From: Nitrobacteraceae bacterium AZCC 2146
GTDB taxonomy: Bacteria > Pseudomonadota > Alphaproteobacteria > Rhizobiales > Xanthobacteraceae
DNA length: 64,000 nucleotides
Assembly: GCA_036924855.1 (NCBI GenBank)
Contig: JBAGRP010000001.1
Span: forward strand, 1,116,001-1,180,000
Direction of reading: 5' to 3'
The position numbers and the translations under genes were made by a program. Shown here piece after piece: positions 20,142 through 30,657 of the stretch. Under the pieces are notes generated by a model. It did no database searches and was not told where the DNA came from. It saw nothing but the letters and a program-made list of their open reading frames with translations. Numbering within the stretch: position 1 is the stretch's first letter; every line of letters begins with the position of its first letter.

Positions 20142-22664
20142 TCAGAACGAAGTTCCGCCGCCAAACTTGAACTGCTGCACGCGATCGTACTGGCCCTTGG
20201 TGATCGGCACCGCATAGTCGAAACGCAGCGGGCCGAACGGAGACTGCCAGATCAGACCGACACCGACCGAGCTGCGCACGACGTTGCTGTCATCCAACTG
20301 CAGGCCGGTACAGGTTCCCACCGTCGTCTTGCTGGCAGGCGTACATCCGGGGGTATTGACTTCGCCGGTCTGAGCCCAGGACGTCGGTCCCTTGTAGTCC
20401 CAAAGACCGCCCGCATCCGCATAAAGCGCGCCCTTGATGCCAACTTCCTTCGGCAGGAACCAGAACGGCATCTGCAATTCAGCCGACGCGCCCCAATACT
20501 TGCTGCCACCCAGCGCATCGCCATTCGCCCCCAAGGCGACGTAGCTGATATCGCGCGGTCCGATGCCGTTCTGGGCGAAGCCGCGAACCAGGTTCGGGCC
20601 CATCTGGAATTGATCGAGCATGCGCAGGTCTTTGCCACCGGCTGCGTTGAGCATGCCGCCCTGCAGATGGATCAAGCCGACGATATCGGCCACCAGCGGG
20701 GTGTAATACTTGCCGTCGATGGTGGTCTTCAAATAGCTGACGTCGCCGCCGACGCCGGCATAGTCCTGCTTGAATTCAACGAACAGACCGTCGGTCGGGT
20801 TCTTGTTGTTGTCTAGCGTGTTGTAGTTGAGCGTGTAGCCAACCAGCGAGGTAATCGTCGCACCGCCAGCCAGTTCCTTGCGCACGGGAAGCGACGATTC
20901 GCCGTCGGCGTAACAGCCCCAGGTCGTCGAGTCGTTTGGATTGAACAGCCCGGCCGCGTTCAGGGCGGCAGGCGTATTCAACCCGGCAACATTGTTGTTA
21001 CAATTGTTCAGTGCCGCCGGCAGCGAGATGTCCTGCTTGTAGATCGAATAGCGCAGCTGCAGCGACAGATCTTCCCGCAGACCGAAGCCGAGGCGCGGGC
21101 TGAAGCCCATCGTCTTGGTGGTGTAGGATATGTAGCTGTTGGACAGCTGCTCGCGCTGGAAGAAGTCGAGGCCGAGGGCGACGCGATAGTCGAGCAGGTA
21201 AGGCTCAACGAAGGACAGCGAGTAGCCGCGGGCGTACTGGCCGTACTGCACCGACGCCTTGGCGAACAGGCCGCGGCCGAGGAAGTTGCGCTCGGAGACG
21301 CTGACTTCGCCAAGCGCGCCGTCGGTCGTCGAGTAACCGCCCGAGACCGAGAAGTCGCCGGTGGATTTCTCTTCGAGATCGACCACCAGGATAACGCGGT
21401 CGCTGGACGAGCCGGGCTCGGTCGAGACCTTCACGCTCTTGAAGAAGTCGAGATTCTTCAGGCGGCGTTCGGCACGATCAACCAGCGCACGGTTGTAGGC
21501 GTCGCCTTCCGAGAGATCGAACTCGCGGCGGATCACGTAATCACGGGTACGGGTGTTGCCGCGCACATTGATGCGCTCGATGTAGGTGCGCGGCCCCTCT
21601 TCGACGGCGAAGCCGATCGAGACGGTGTGCTGTTCAAAGTTACGGTCGCCACGCGGACGGACAATGGCGAAGGCATAGCCGCGGCGCGAGGTCTCGATCT
21701 GCATTTCCTCGACCGACTTCTCCAGCGCTTCCGCGTTGTAGAGCGAGCCGACGTTGACGCGGGAGAACGTGCGCAGCGAATTGGCATCGAGGGTCGGAAT
21801 GGTGGACTGGAAGTCGACCGAAGAGACGCGGTACTGCTGTCCTTCCTCGATCTTGAAGGTGACGAGGAAGCCCTTGCGCTCCGGGTCATACTCGGTGAGC
21901 GCGGCAACGACCTGGACGTCGGCAAAGCCGTTCTTCAGGTAATAGCGGCGAATCAGGTCGCGGTCGGCTTCGATGCGATCCGGATCGTAAAGGTCGCCGG
22001 AAGCAAGGAAGCTCAGCAGGTTCGATTCGCGGGTCTTGATCACGTCCTTGAGGCGATAGGACGAGTAGAAGTTGTTGCCGATGAACTCGATCGACTTGAC
22101 GCCGGTCTTCTGGCCTTCGGTCACGGTGAAGATCAGATCGACGCGGTTGTTCGGCTGTTCGATGATCTCGGGCACGACGCTGACGTCATAGCGGCCGGAG
22201 CGGCGATAGATTTCGGAAATGCGCTGGGCATCGGACTGCACCATCGGGCGCGACAGCGTGCCGCGCGGCTTCGACTGGATCTCAGCCGTCAGCTGGTCGT
22301 CCTTGACCTTCTTGTTGCCTTCGAAGGCGATGCGGCCGATCACCGGGTTTTCCACCACGGAGACGACGAGGCGGCCACCGGCCTGATTGATCTTCACGTC
22401 CTGGAACAGGCCGGTTTCGACGAGAGCCTTGAGGCCGTCATCGATGTTGCCCTGGTCGAGGCGGCCACTTGGGCCCGGCCGGAAGTAGGAGCGGATCGTC
22501 TCGACATCGACGCGGCGGTTGCCTTCGACGGAAATCGAGGCGGCGGTCTGAGCGACAGCAGTCGACGAAACGAGCGCAGCAGTCACCGTGGCGGCGACTG
22601 GCATGGCGACCAAGATCGAGGCAGCAAGAAGGCCACCCCGGATTACCCGCAAACCAAACTTCAT
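20142..22664 (-). CDS. bamA: Outer-membrane protein assembly factor BamA
   Basis: BamA (840 aa) is the beta-barrel core of the BAM complex that inserts outer-membrane proteins. It has a signal peptide (residues ~1-37, ending 'STAVAQT'), five POTRA domains (about 40-420), then a 16-strand barrel ending in '[10 protein letters not shown]', with the C-terminal Phe expected for such barrels. The ATG at 22664 puts the signal peptide at the N-terminus. The open frame runs upstream to 22841, but a likely promoter at 22738-22765 lies in that stretch, which argues for the shorter start. Confidence 0.96.
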   Translation of the reverse strand: MKFGLRVIRGGLLAASILVAMPVAATVTAALVSSTAVAQTAASISVEGNRRVDVETIRSYFRPGPSGRLDQGNIDDGLKALVETGLFQDVKINQAGGRLVVSVVENPVIGRIAFEGNKKVKDDQLTAEIQSKPRGTLSRPMVQSDAQRISEIYRRSGRYDVSVVPEIIEQPNNRVDLIFTVTEGQKTGVKSIEFIGNNFYSSYRLKDVIKTRESNLLSFLASGDLYDPDRIEADRDLIRRYYLKNGFADVQVVAALTEYDPERKGFLVTFKIEEGQQYRVSSVDFQSTIPTLDANSLRTFSRVNVGSLYNAEALEKSVEEMQIETSRRGYAFAIVRPRGDRNFEQHTVSIGFAVEEGPRTYIERINVRGNTRTRDYVIRREFDLSEGDAYNRALVDRAERRLKNLDFFKSVKVSTEPGSSSDRVILVVDLEEKSTGDFSVSGGYSTTDGALGEVSVSERNFLGRGLFAKASVQYGQYARGYSLSFVEPYLLDYRVALGLDFFQREQLSNSYISYTTKTMGFSPRLGFGLREDLSLQLRYSIYKQDISLPAALNNCNNNVAGLNTPAALNAAGLFNPNDSTTWGCYADGESSLPVRKELAGGATITSLVGYTLNYNTLDNNKNPTDGLFVEFKQDYAGVGGDVSYLKTTIDGKYYTPLVADIVGLIHLQGGMLNAAGGKDLRMLDQFQMGPNLVRGFAQNGIGPRDISYVALGANGDALGGSKYWGASAELQMPFWFLPKEVGIKGALYADAGGLWDYKGPTSWAQTGEVNTPGCTPASKTTVGTCTGLQLDDSNVVRSSVGVGLIWQSPFGPLRFDYAVPITKGQYDRVQQFKFGGGTSF

Positions 22665-22737
22665 GCGCAGCGCGCCCTTATCATTCCATCGCCAGCCCGT
22701 ACCCCTACGGACCGACAGAATCCCATTTGTTGCCTCG

Positions 22738-22765
22738 CTTGTAGCCAATTTTACCGGACTGGCAA
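22738..22765 (-). promoter_or_regulatory. Candidate sigma-70 promoter for bamA
   Basis: On the minus strand TTGCCA (22760-22765) and TACAAG (22738-22743) are 16 nt apart. This predicts transcription from about 22731 and a ~67-nt leader before the bamA ATG at 22664. Confidence 0.4.
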
Positions 22766-22837
22766 ACGACCTTTCGCGCTGCAATTCTAATTTCATTCCA
22801 AGACGTTGCCCATCGGCCACGTTGCGCCGAAAACGCA

Positions 22838-23989
22838 TCATGATGCGGCCAGGTGAAGAATGTCGTTATAGGTCGCAAACACCATCAGCATCAGCACCAA
22901 ACCCAATCCAATGCGGAAGCCCATCTCCTGCGCGCGCTCTGAAAGAGGGCGCCCGCGGATCGCCTCGACGACGTAGAACAAAAGATGACCGCCATCGAGC
23001 AACGGGACCGGGAACAGGTTCAGCAGTCCGATCGAGATTGAAAGTACCGCGGCGAGGTGAATCAGCGCAGTCAGGCCGATGGTCGCCACCTGCCCCGAGA
23101 TCTGGGCGATTCGCATCGGGCCGCCGATCTGGTCGGCGGCCTCGCGCCCGGTGAACACGCCGCCGATATAGGCCAGCGTACGATCGACCACGAACCAGGT
23201 CTCCTTGACGCCCAGCACAAAGGCGGTTGCCGGATTGACCCGCTCGGTGGTGACTTCGCCGACCGCCGTGGCGCGGGTGATGCCGAGCACGCCGAGCCGG
23301 TGGACGTTGCCGAAGCTGTCCTTGACTTCCTTCAGTTCCGGCGTCGCCTTCAGCTCGACGATGGAATCGCCGCGCTTGATGCTGAAGGAGAGCTGCTCCC
23401 CGGCCTTGATGCCGACGATGCGCTGCATGTCGGAGAAGCTGCCGATCGTGCTGCCGTTGATCGACTTGATCACGTCACCGGACTGGAAGCCCGCCGCTGC
23501 CGCGGCGCTGCCGGTCTGCACGGTATCGACCTGTGCGGTGGTGCTGGGCTTGCCGAAGAAGGTGAACAGGCAGGTGAAGATCACGATCGCCAGAATGAAA
23601 TTCGCAACCGGGCCGGCGACGACGATCGCGGCGCGCTGGCCGACCCGCTTGTGATGGAAGCTGCCTTCGCGCTCTTCCGCCGTCATGGTGGACAGCGCGG
23701 CGCTGGACGGCGTGCTGGCTTCGCTTTCATCGCCGAAGAACTTGACGTAGCCGCCGAGCGGAATGGCCGAAATCTTCCAGCGGGTGCCGTGGCGATCGTT
23801 GAAGCCGGCGAGCTCCGGTCCGAAGCCCAGCGAGAAGGTCAGCACCTTCACGCCGTTCCAGCGCGCGACCAGAAAATGGCCGAGCTCATGGAAGAAAACC
23901 ACGATCGTCAGTACGAACAGAAAGGGAATGATGTAGCCGATGAACCCATGGCTTAACGTACTGAAACCATGTTGAAAAAACTCAAACAT
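22838..23989 (-). CDS. rseP: RIP metalloprotease RseP (site-2 protease)
   Basis: RseP (383 aa) is a membrane zinc protease that cuts anti-sigma factors and leftover signal peptides inside the membrane. The zinc motif is HELGH (residues 34-38) in the first helix. The second catalytic segment is 'FPVPLLDGGHLLF' near the C-terminus, and one PDZ domain lies between ('AGFQSGDVIKSING'). AGGGGA precedes the ATG at 23989. It lies between dxr and bamA, the usual alphaproteobacterial order. Confidence 0.96.
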   Translation of the reverse strand: MFEFFQHGFSTLSHGFIGYIIPFLFVLTIVVFFHELGHFLVARWNGVKVLTFSLGFGPELAGFNDRHGTRWKISAIPLGGYVKFFGDESEASTPSSAALSTMTAEEREGSFHHKRVGQRAAIVVAGPVANFILAIVIFTCLFTFFGKPSTTAQVDTVQTGSAAAAAGFQSGDVIKSINGSTIGSFSDMQRIVGIKAGEQLSFSIKRGDSIVELKATPELKEVKDSFGNVHRLGVLGITRATAVGEVTTERVNPATAFVLGVKETWFVVDRTLAYIGGVFTGREAADQIGGPMRIAQISGQVATIGLTALIHLAAVLSISIGLLNLFPVPLLDGGHLLFYVVEAIRGRPLSERAQEMGFRIGLGLVLMLMVFATYNDILHLAAS

Positions 23990-24033
23990 CCCAATCCCCT
24001 TAACGCGAAGCCAGAGGCTCCGTCCCCAATTCT

Positions 24034-25257
24034 CTAGGATGCCTTTGCGGCAATTTGAGGCAAGAGGGTGGCAGCGATTTTTCTCGCCTTATGGTCAACG
24101 GCGATGGCGTCATCGGCGGACGACAGCGGTGCCAGATTGCCCGCCCTCACCCATTCGTTCATCGTCGCTTCGACCAGCCGCGCAATCGCGCCGAAGCGGA
24201 TTTTCTGCGCGATGAACGCGGCCACCGCGACCTCGTTGGCCGCGTTGTAGACCGTGGTCGCACCATTGCCGGTGCGCAATGCGTCATAAGCCAGCTTCAA
24301 TCCGGGGAACCGCGCGTAATCCGGCGCTTCGAAGGTCAGCGAACCGATTTTCGCCAGATCGAGCGGCGCGGCGCGGCCAACGATGCGGTCCGGCCAGCCC
24401 AGGCAATGCGCGATCGGCGTACGCATGTCCGGCGAGCCGAGCTGCGCCATCACCGAACGATCGGTAAACTCCACCATTCCGTGAATGATCGACTGCGGAT
24501 GAACCAGCACGTCGATCTCATCGGGCGAGAGCGCGAAGAGATACGAGGCTTCGATTACCTCGAGGCCCTTGTTCATCATCGAGGCGGAATCGATGGTAAT
24601 CTTCTGCCCCATCGACCAGTTGGGATGTTTCAGCGCCTGCGCCAAAGTCGCCTGCTCGATGTCGGCGGCGGCCCAGATGCGGAACGGCCCGCCGGACGCG
24701 GTGATGATCACGCGGGTCAATTCTTCGCGGTTGCCTGAGCCCAGCGCCTGAAACAGCGCATTATGCTCGGAATCCGCCGGCAGGATGCAGGCCCCCGCCT
24801 TCGCGGCGCGCTGCATGAAGAAATCGCCGGCACAGACCAGGCATTCCTTGTTGGCCAACGCGATGGTCGCGCCGCGATCAACCGCAGCGAGCGCGGGCTT
24901 GAGACCTGCCGCGCCACTGACGGCGGCCATCAGCCAGTCCGCCGGGCGCTCCGCCGCTTCGATGATCGCGCTATCGCCGCCGCCGCTCTCGATTCCTGTT
25001 CCGGCCAGCGCGGCACGGAGTTCACCGAGCTTCGAGGCATCGGCCACCGCAACGAAGCGCGCGCGAAATTCCGTGGCGAGTTTCACCAGATCTTCGACGT
25101 TGGTGTTGGCCGTCAGCGCCTCCACCCGATACCGCTCGGGCGAGGCCCGCAGCAGATCCATGGTGCTGTCGCCGATCGAACCGGTGGCGCCAAGCACCGA
25201 CACGCTGCGCACGGACGATGCCGCGGCCTTGTTGTTTCGCAATGGGACTGCACTCAT
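24034..25257 (-). CDS. dxr: 1-deoxy-D-xylulose 5-phosphate reductoisomerase
   Basis: Dxr (407 aa) makes 2-C-methyl-D-erythritol 4-phosphate, the committed step of the MEP isoprenoid pathway. The NADPH motif is '[15 protein letters not shown]', and the metal and substrate segments are '[14 protein letters not shown]' and '[21 protein letters not shown]' (read in parts). The ATG at 25257 lies 4 nt after the cdsA stop. The longer start at 25299 would overlap cdsA. It supplies precursors for UppS upstream in the same operon. Confidence 0.96.
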   Translation of the reverse strand: MSAVPLRNNKAAASSVRSVSVLGATGSIGDSTMDLLRASPERYRVEALTANTNVEDLVKLATEFRARFVAVADASKLGELRAALAGTGIESGGGDSAIIEAAERPADWLMAAVSGAAGLKPALAAVDRGATIALANKECLVCAGDFFMQRAAKAGACILPADSEHNALFQALGSGNREELTRVIITASGGPFRIWAAADIEQATLAQALKHPNWSMGQKITIDSASMMNKGLEVIEASYLFALSPDEIDVLVHPQSIIHGMVEFTDRSVMAQLGSPDMRTPIAHCLGWPDRIVGRAAPLDLAKIGSLTFEAPDYARFPGLKLAYDALRTGNGATTVYNAANEVAVAAFIAQKIRFGAIARLVEATMNEWVRAGNLAPLSSADDAIAVDHKARKIAATLLPQIAAKAS

Positions 25258-25261
25258 CAAA

Positions 25262-26119
25262 TCACCAAACCATAAGACCGCGGCCGACGCCATCCGCACC
25301 GCCCCGCAAAAGACCGATCAGCGCGGCTGCGATCACCGCGAATACATAGCCATCGAGCCGATCCAGCAGACCGCCGTGACCGGGAATGATGTGGCTGGAA
25401 TCCTTGACGCCGAATATGCGCTTCACCGCGGATTCGAAGAGATCGCCAAGCTGCGAGACCACCGTCAACACGGTCGCGAGCAGCAGCAACGGCATCAACT
25501 TGCCGAGACCGTATGCGGCAAATCCCGAGGCAACGGCGAGGCTCAGGACAAAGCCGCCGATCGCACCGGCCCATGTTTTCTTCGGACTGACCCGCGGCCA
25601 CAGTTTCGGACCGCCGATGCCGCGCCCCGCGAAAAAACCGCCGATGTCGGTGATCCAGACGATCAGCAGGATGAACATCAGCGCTGAGAATCCCCAGACC
25701 TGATCGAGGCGCACCAGCACCGATGCAACGAGTGCCGCCGATGCGTAGACCACGCCGAGTGCGGTCCAGCCGCGACGACCCGGCGACAGCAGGGATGCCA
25801 CGATGAGTCCGAATGCAACGACGGCGAGCGACGCATCAACACGGCCGATGCCGAGACAAGTGCCTGCGACGACCAACGCAACGATTCCGGCCCAGAGCAC
25901 GCGCCGGTCGCTGCTGGCGCCGACGACCATCAGCCATTCCACATAGAGACCGATCGCCGCGAGCGTGACGAGGCCGAGCCAAAGCCAGCCGCCTGCATAG
26001 GCAACAGCGATGGCGACGGGAATCAGCACCAGCGCCGTGAGCACGCGCATCAGGAGATTTCGCAGACCCCGATCATCCACCTGCTTCGGTGTCTCGTCGT
26101 CCTGATTCACGCCTGTCAC
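25262..26119 (-). CDS. cdsA: Phosphatidate cytidylyltransferase
   Basis: CdsA (285 aa) makes CDP-diacylglycerol, the precursor of all phospholipids. It is a polytopic membrane protein with the family signature near the C-terminus: '[13 protein letters not shown]' followed by '[13 protein letters not shown]'. The GTG at 26119 overlaps the uppS stop as GTGA, so translation is probably coupled. Confidence 0.95.
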   Translation of the reverse strand: MTGVNQDDETPKQVDDRGLRNLLMRVLTALVLIPVAIAVAYAGGWLWLGLVTLAAIGLYVEWLMVVGASSDRRVLWAGIVALVVAGTCLGIGRVDASLAVVAFGLIVASLLSPGRRGWTALGVVYASAALVASVLVRLDQVWGFSALMFILLIVWITDIGGFFAGRGIGGPKLWPRVSPKKTWAGAIGGFVLSLAVASGFAAYGLGKLMPLLLLATVLTVVSQLGDLFESAVKRIFGVKDSSHIIPGHGGLLDRLDGYVFAVIAAALIGLLRGGADGVGRGLMVW

Positions 26120-26871
26120 GAACCGGTTTTCGCGGCGAGACCGCCGAAACGGCGCTCGCGTCGGGCGTATTCGGCGATTGCGCCTTCCAGCGCGGCCTTG
26201 TCGAAATCCGGCCAGTGGATCGGCACGAACACCAGTTCGCTATAGGCCGCCTGCCACATCAAGAAGTTCGACAGCCGCTGTTCGCCTGACGTGCGGATGA
26301 TCAGGTCGGGATCTGGAATATCCGGCGCGTCGAGATACTGTCCGAGAGCTTCAACATTGATGCTGGCCGGGTCGCGCTTGCCCTCGGCGACTTCGCACGC
26401 GAGGCGCTGCGCCGCATTGGCGATTTCCTGCCGCGATCCGTAGTTGAAGGCGACCACGAGATTGAGCTGGGTATTGCCGCGCGTCAGATCTTCCGCCTCT
26501 TTCAGCAAGGCTGAGATATCGGGATCGAGTCCTTCGCGTTCCCCGATGACGCGGACGCGGACGCCATCGCGATGCAGCGTGGCGAGATCGTTGCGGATGA
26601 AGCGGCGCAGCAGGCCGAACAGGTCGCTGATCTCGGTCGCCGGACGCGACCAGTTCTCGGAACTGAAGGAAAAGATCGTCAGGTAGAGAATGCCGAGTTC
26701 GTTAGCGGCGCGCACCACGCGGCGCAACGCATCGACACCGCGGCGATGGCCTTCGGCGCGCGGCAGACCGCGGGCCGCCGCCCAGCGGCCGTTCCCGTCC
26801 ATGATGATCGCGACGTGCAAAGGCGTGGATTGATCTGATCCATCGGTTGCGGGCGCGGCGGCGTTCGACAT
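26116..26871 (-). CDS. uppS: Isoprenyl (undecaprenyl) diphosphate synthase
   Basis: UppS (251 aa) is a cis-prenyltransferase making the C55 lipid carrier for peptidoglycan and polysaccharide synthesis. It has the catalytic Asp in '[10 protein letters not shown]', '[10 protein letters not shown]', and the C-terminal '[19 protein letters not shown]'. The ATG at 26871 has GGGGAC 7 nt upstream. An in-frame ATG at 26898 also has a possible site (GAAGAG), so nine more residues cannot be ruled out. Confidence 0.95.
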   Translation of the reverse strand: MSNAAAPATDGSDQSTPLHVAIIMDGNGRWAAARGLPRAEGHRRGVDALRRVVRAANELGILYLTIFSFSSENWSRPATEISDLFGLLRRFIRNDLATLHRDGVRVRVIGEREGLDPDISALLKEAEDLTRGNTQLNLVVAFNYGSRQEIANAAQRLACEVAEGKRDPASINVEALGQYLDAPDIPDPDLIIRTSGEQRLSNFLMWQAAYSELVFVPIHWPDFDKAALEGAIAEYARRERRFGGLAAKTGS

Positions 26872-26921
26872 CGGTTGGTCCCCGGCGCATGAAATCATGC
26901 GCTCTTCTTTAGTTCAGGGCA

Positions 26922-26952
26922 CGACCGGCAGAAACGTTGCTCCTGCCGGTCG
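26922..26952 (-). terminator. Hairpin between frr and uppS
   Basis: A perfect 10-bp stem (CGACCGGCAG / CTGCCGGTCG) with an 11-nt loop lies just after the frr stop. There is no T tract, so it may attenuate or protect the transcript rather than end it. Confidence 0.45.
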
Positions 26953-26974
26953 CGCGCATGCGTCTAGTGAACGC

Positions 26975-27538
26975 CTAGACCGTCATGATTTCCTTTTCCT
27001 TAGCTGCCAACAGCTGATCGATTTCGGCAATCGAGCTATCGGTCGCCTTCTGCACTTCGTTGTCGAGGCGCTTCTGGTCGTCCTCGGTAATCTCGTGAGC
27101 CTTTTCGAGCTTCTTGATGGTGTCGAGACCATCGCGACGAACGTGACGCACGGCAACCTTGGCGGCCTCGGCGTATTTATGCCCGACCTTGACCAGTTCC
27201 TTGCGGCGCTCTTCGTTCAGTTCCGGAATACGCAGGCGAAGGACCTGCCCTTCAGTGGCCGGGCTGAGGCCGAGATTGGAATCGACAATCGCCTTTTCGA
27301 CGGCCTTGACCATCGACTTGTCCCAGACCTGCACCGACAGCAAACGCGGCTCCGGCACCGAGACCGTGGCGACCTGGTTCAGCGGCATATGGCTGCCATA
27401 GGCTTCCACCTGCACCGGTTCGAGCATCGAGGCCGCCGCACGTCCGGTGCGCAGACCGCCGAGTTCGTGCTTCAGCGCCTGGGTGGCGCCCTGCATACGG
27501 CGTTTCAGGTCGTTGATATCGAAAGTGCCCGTAGGCAT
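26975..27538 (-). CDS. frr: Ribosome recycling factor
   Basis: RRF (187 aa) splits post-termination ribosomes together with EF-G. It shows the conserved '[15 protein letters not shown]', '[14 protein letters not shown]' and '[20 protein letters not shown]' segments. AGGAGA precedes the ATG at 27538 closely. The upstream in-frame start at 27577 is less likely. It lies 64 nt after pyrH in the order tsf-pyrH-frr. Confidence 0.97.
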   Translation of the reverse strand: MPTGTFDINDLKRRMQGATQALKHELGGLRTGRAAASMLEPVQVEAYGSHMPLNQVATVSVPEPRLLSVQVWDKSMVKAVEKAIVDSNLGLSPATEGQVLRLRIPELNEERRKELVKVGHKYAEAAKVAVRHVRRDGLDTIKKLEKAHEITEDDQKRLDNEVQKATDSSIAEIDQLLAAKEKEIMTV

Positions 27539-27602
27539 GCAGCTCTCCTCTTGGAACCTGTTGGCCCGAACCCGCAATACGCGGCCGGACCGGCATTGAA
27601 GA

Positions 27603-28319
27603 TCAGCCCGCGACGATGGTGCCGCGACCCGTACCGTTCAGAATGGCGCCGATCGACCCCGGTTCGGCGATCGAGAACACGATGATAGGCAGCGACGTCT
27701 CGCGGGCAAGCGCGAAAGCGGTCGCGTCCATGACCTTGTAATTGCCCTCCACCGCCTGCGAATGGCTGAGCCGCTCGAAACGTGTCGCTGCCGGGTCCTT
27801 CTTCGGATCGGCACTATAGACGCCATCGACGTTGGTGGCCTTCAGCACCGCCGCCGCGCCGATTTCGGCGGCACGGAGAACCGCTGTCGTGTCGGTGGTG
27901 AAATACGGGTTGCCGGTGCCGCCAGCCAGCAGCACGATGCGGCCTTCCGACAGATATTTATGCGCCGCGGCGCGGGTGAACAATTCGCAAACCTGCGGCA
28001 TCACCATGGCCGAGAGCGTACGCGCCGGAACCGCGTGGCGTTCGATCGCCGCCTCCAGTGCCAGGCAGTTCATGACCGTGGCAAGCATGCCCATGGTGTC
28101 GCCAGTCGGGCGCGAGACGCCACGCGAGGACACTTCGACGCCGCGAAAAATGTTGCCGCCGCCGACCACGACGGCGACTTCGACGCCGAGCTTCTGGGCT
28201 GCAATGAGATCGCCGGCGATGCGGTCGATGGTGGGCTGGTCTATGCCGAACGGCTGGCCCCCGGCGAAGTACTCGCCCGAAAGCTTGATCACAACGCGAC
28301 GATAGAGCGGCTCACCCAT
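27603..28319 (-). CDS. pyrH: Uridylate kinase
   Basis: UMP kinase (238 aa) of the amino-acid-kinase fold makes UDP from UMP. It shows '[12 protein letters not shown]' at the N-terminus, '[11 protein letters not shown]' and '[14 protein letters not shown]'. The ATG at 28319 gives the expected start. AAGGA lies 12 nt upstream, rather far. Confidence 0.97.
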   Translation of the reverse strand: MGEPLYRRVVIKLSGEYFAGGQPFGIDQPTIDRIAGDLIAAQKLGVEVAVVVGGGNIFRGVEVSSRGVSRPTGDTMGMLATVMNCLALEAAIERHAVPARTLSAMVMPQVCELFTRAAAHKYLSEGRIVLLAGGTGNPYFTTDTTAVLRAAEIGAAAVLKATNVDGVYSADPKKDPAATRFERLSHSQAVEGNYKVMDATAFALARETSLPIIVFSIAEPGSIGAILNGTGRGTIVAG

Positions 28320-28346
28320 GACGCGATCGCTTCCTTTCGAGGCGGC

Positions 28347-28374
28347 AACTCCCGGCATCGAACTGCCGGGAGTT
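28347..28374 (-). terminator. Hairpin between tsf and pyrH
   Basis: An 11-bp perfect stem (AACTCCCGGCA / TGCCGGGAGTT) with a 6-nt loop starts 13 nt after the tsf stop. There is only a short run of T, so it could be a partial terminator lowering pyrH relative to tsf expression. Confidence 0.55.
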
Positions 28375-28386
28375 CTTCAGTCGTAC

Positions 28387-29310
28387 TTACTTCTGGCCGC
28401 TGGCGGCGGCAACTTCGGCAGCAAAGTCGGAGGTCTGCTTCTCGATGCCTTCGCCGAGCGCATAGCGCACGAAACCGGAGAGCTTGATCGGCGCGCCGAC
28501 CTTGCCTTCGGCTTCCTTGACAGCCTGCGCCACCGACTTGCCGGTGTCGTGGATGAAAGCCTGATCGAGCAGGCAGACTTCCTTGTAGTAGGTCTTCAGG
28601 CCGTTCTCGACGATCTTCTCGATCATCGCTTCGGGCTTGCCCTGCTGGCGATATTTGTCGGCCATGACATCTTTTTCACGCGCGACGATCGCAGGATCGA
28701 GCGACGCGGAATCGAGCGCCTGCGGATTGGTGGCGGCGACATGCATCGCGATCTGCTTGCCGAGGGTGGCGAGTTCGTCGGTCTTGCCGGTCGATTCCAG
28801 CGCAACGATGATGCCCATCTTGCCGAGGCCGTCGATCACGGAGTTATGCACGTAGCTCGACACCACGCCGGCGCTGACTTCAAGCAAAGCCGCGCGGCGC
28901 AGCGACATATTTTCGCCGATGGTCGCGATCGCTTCGGTAATCGCGGTCTCGACGGTGACATTGCCGACCTTGTGGGCCTTGATGGCCTCGACGTCGGAGC
29001 CGACCTTAAGCGCAACCTGGGCGATCATCTTGACCAGGCCCTGGAACTGCTCGTTGCGCGCGACGAAGTCGGTCTCGGAATTGACTTCGATCACGACGCC
29101 CTTGGTGGCAGCGGTGACGACGCCGATCAGGCCTTCAGCGGCCACGCGATCAGCCTTCTTGGCGGCTTTCGACAGGCCTTTCTTACGCAGCCAGTCGATC
29201 GAAGCCTGCATGTCACCGTCGTTGGCGGTGAGCGCCTGCTTGCAATCCATCATGCCGACGCCGGTGGTCTCGCGGAGGTCCTTGACCATCGCTGCGGTAA
29301 TCGTTGCCAT
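28387..29310 (-). CDS. tsf: Translation elongation factor Ts
   Basis: EF-Ts (307 aa) reloads EF-Tu with GTP. It has the N-terminal UBA-like domain ('[19 protein letters not shown]') and '[15 protein letters not shown]', which contacts EF-Tu. The core dimerisation region follows. AAAGGG precedes the ATG at 29310. It lies downstream of rpsB, as in nearly all bacteria. Confidence 0.98.
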   Translation of the reverse strand: MATITAAMVKDLRETTGVGMMDCKQALTANDGDMQASIDWLRKKGLSKAAKKADRVAAEGLIGVVTAATKGVVIEVNSETDFVARNEQFQGLVKMIAQVALKVGSDVEAIKAHKVGNVTVETAITEAIATIGENMSLRRAALLEVSAGVVSSYVHNSVIDGLGKMGIIVALESTGKTDELATLGKQIAMHVAATNPQALDSASLDPAIVAREKDVMADKYRQQGKPEAMIEKIVENGLKTYYKEVCLLDQAFIHDTGKSVAQAVKEAEGKVGAPIKLSGFVRYALGEGIEKQTSDFAAEVAAASGQK

Positions 29311-29410
29311 CGTTGAACCCTTTGCCTGTCAGGGCGAGCGCGGCGCAGCCGATGCTGTTTCGCCGCGCTTCGCCACAGGAACTATCATCGAGAGAATGTA
29401 GAATGGGAAA

Positions 29411-29434
29411 GTGTGGCCAGAATACCGGCCACAC
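29411..29434 (-). terminator. Hairpin between rpsB and tsf
   Basis: An 8-bp stem (GTGTGGCC / GGCCACAC) with an 8-nt loop lies 12 nt after the rpsB stop. It has no T tract and is possibly a processing or attenuation site. Confidence 0.4.
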
Positions 29435-29446
29435 AACGCGTTTGCG

Positions 29447-30445
29447 TTATTCGGCTTCCGCCGTCATCGCCTTGGCCTGGGCAACCCAGCCATCGGCACG
29501 GGTCGGCAGGCCGACCTCTTCACCGATCTTGTGCGCAGTGTCGTGATCGAGTTCGGCCAGCTGCCAGTAGTGGAAGATGCCGAGATCGTTGAACTTCTTC
29601 TCGATCGCGCCGGACACGCCGGTGAGCTTCTTGAGGTCGTCGGCGGTGCCGCGCGGACCGGCAAGGCCCTGGAAGCCGGCGGGCTCCGCAACGGCCGGGA
29701 TGTCTTCGCGCAGCGGCGCCGCGGAGGCACCGATGTCGAAGCCGGAATCGCCCTGGGCGCGCGAGATGCCGTCGATGACGGCGCGGGCGATCAGGTCGCA
29801 ATACAGCGTCAGCGCACGGCCGGCGTCGTCATTGCCCGGGACCACATAGGTGATGCCCTTGGGGTCCGAGTTGGTATCGACGATCGCCGCCACCGGGATG
29901 CCCAGACGCTGGGCTTCCTGGATCGCGATGTCTTCCTTGTTGGTGTCGATCACGAAGATCAGGTCGGGCAGACCGCCCATGTCCTTGATGCCGCCCAGCG
30001 AGCGGTCGAGCTTGTCGCGCTCGCGCTGCAGCGTCAGGCGCTCTTTCTTGGTGTAGGCGCTGGCATCGCCGGAGTTCAGGACTTCGTCGAGATGGCGCAG
30101 ACGCTTGATCGAACCGGAGATGGTCTTCCAGTTGGTCAGGGTGCCGCCGAGCCAGCGCGAGTTGACGAAGTACATCGCCGAACGCTTGGCAGCCTCCGCG
30201 ACGACGTCCTGCGCCTGGCGCTTGGTGCCGACGAACAGGATGCGGCCGCCCTTGGCGACGGTGTCGCTGACAGCCTGCAGCGCGCGGTGAAGCAGCGGCA
30301 CGGTCTGGGCGAGATCGATGATGTGGATGTTGTTGCGCGCACCAAAGATGTAATCCGCCATTTTCGGATTCCAGCGGTGCGACTGGTGGCCAAAGTGGAC
30401 GCCAGCTTCGAGCAGTTGACGCATAGAAAATTCAGGGATCGCCAT
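29447..30445 (-). CDS. rpsB: 30S ribosomal protein S2 with C-terminal extension
   Basis: S2 (332 aa) of the small ribosomal subunit. The core is '[20 protein letters not shown]' through '[14 protein letters not shown]' and '[10 protein letters not shown]'. About 90 extra residues follow, compared with the ~240-aa Escherichia protein. The extension contains '[20 protein letters not shown]', which resembles a helix-hairpin-helix-like module known in extended alphaproteobacterial ribosomal proteins. The ATG at 30445 is preceded by CGGAGA. The open frame to 30532 is in the leader. Confidence 0.97.
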   Translation of the reverse strand: MAIPEFSMRQLLEAGVHFGHQSHRWNPKMADYIFGARNNIHIIDLAQTVPLLHRALQAVSDTVAKGGRILFVGTKRQAQDVVAEAAKRSAMYFVNSRWLGGTLTNWKTISGSIKRLRHLDEVLNSGDASAYTKKERLTLQRERDKLDRSLGGIKDMGGLPDLIFVIDTNKEDIAIQEAQRLGIPVAAIVDTNSDPKGITYVVPGNDDAGRALTLYCDLIARAVIDGISRAQGDSGFDIGASAAPLREDIPAVAEPAGFQGLAGPRGTADDLKKLTGVSGAIEKKFNDLGIFHYWQLAELDHDTAHKIGEEVGLPTRADGWVAQAKAMTAEAE

Positions 30446-30573
30446 AGTTCTAATTCTCCGGTTGGTTCCTCCGGAAGCGTGTGAGCAAACGAGCCTTCGT
30501 GCAGATGATCTGCATTGCGGCCCGGGTGCCACCGGACGGCGGTTAAGCCATGCTTCCGTGTGAGATGGCGCGG

Positions 30574-30601
30574 TATATAGCCGGATTCACGAGATAAGCA
30601 A
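30574..30601 (-). promoter_or_regulatory. Candidate promoter for rpsB-tsf
   Basis: On the minus strand TTGCTT (30596-30601) and TATATA (30574-30579) are 16 nt apart. The start near 30567 would give a ~120-nt leader before rpsB. The leader contains a near-perfect inverted repeat (TGCAGATCATCTGCA) at 30500-30514. Confidence 0.6.
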
Positions 30602-30657
30602 GGCAATCCGGCCACTTCCGCCGGGTCCGGGCGAATTAATCCGCCCTGCCCCAGACA

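Noticed and set aside
22665..22841. 59-codon N-terminal extension of bamA
   Set aside because: It would place residues before the signal peptide and overlap the rseP end, and a likely promoter lies within it.
30500..30514. Palindrome TGCAGATGATCTGCA in the rpsB leader as an operator or riboswitch
   Set aside because: A single short palindrome with no further structure I can support, so it is noted only as part of the leader.
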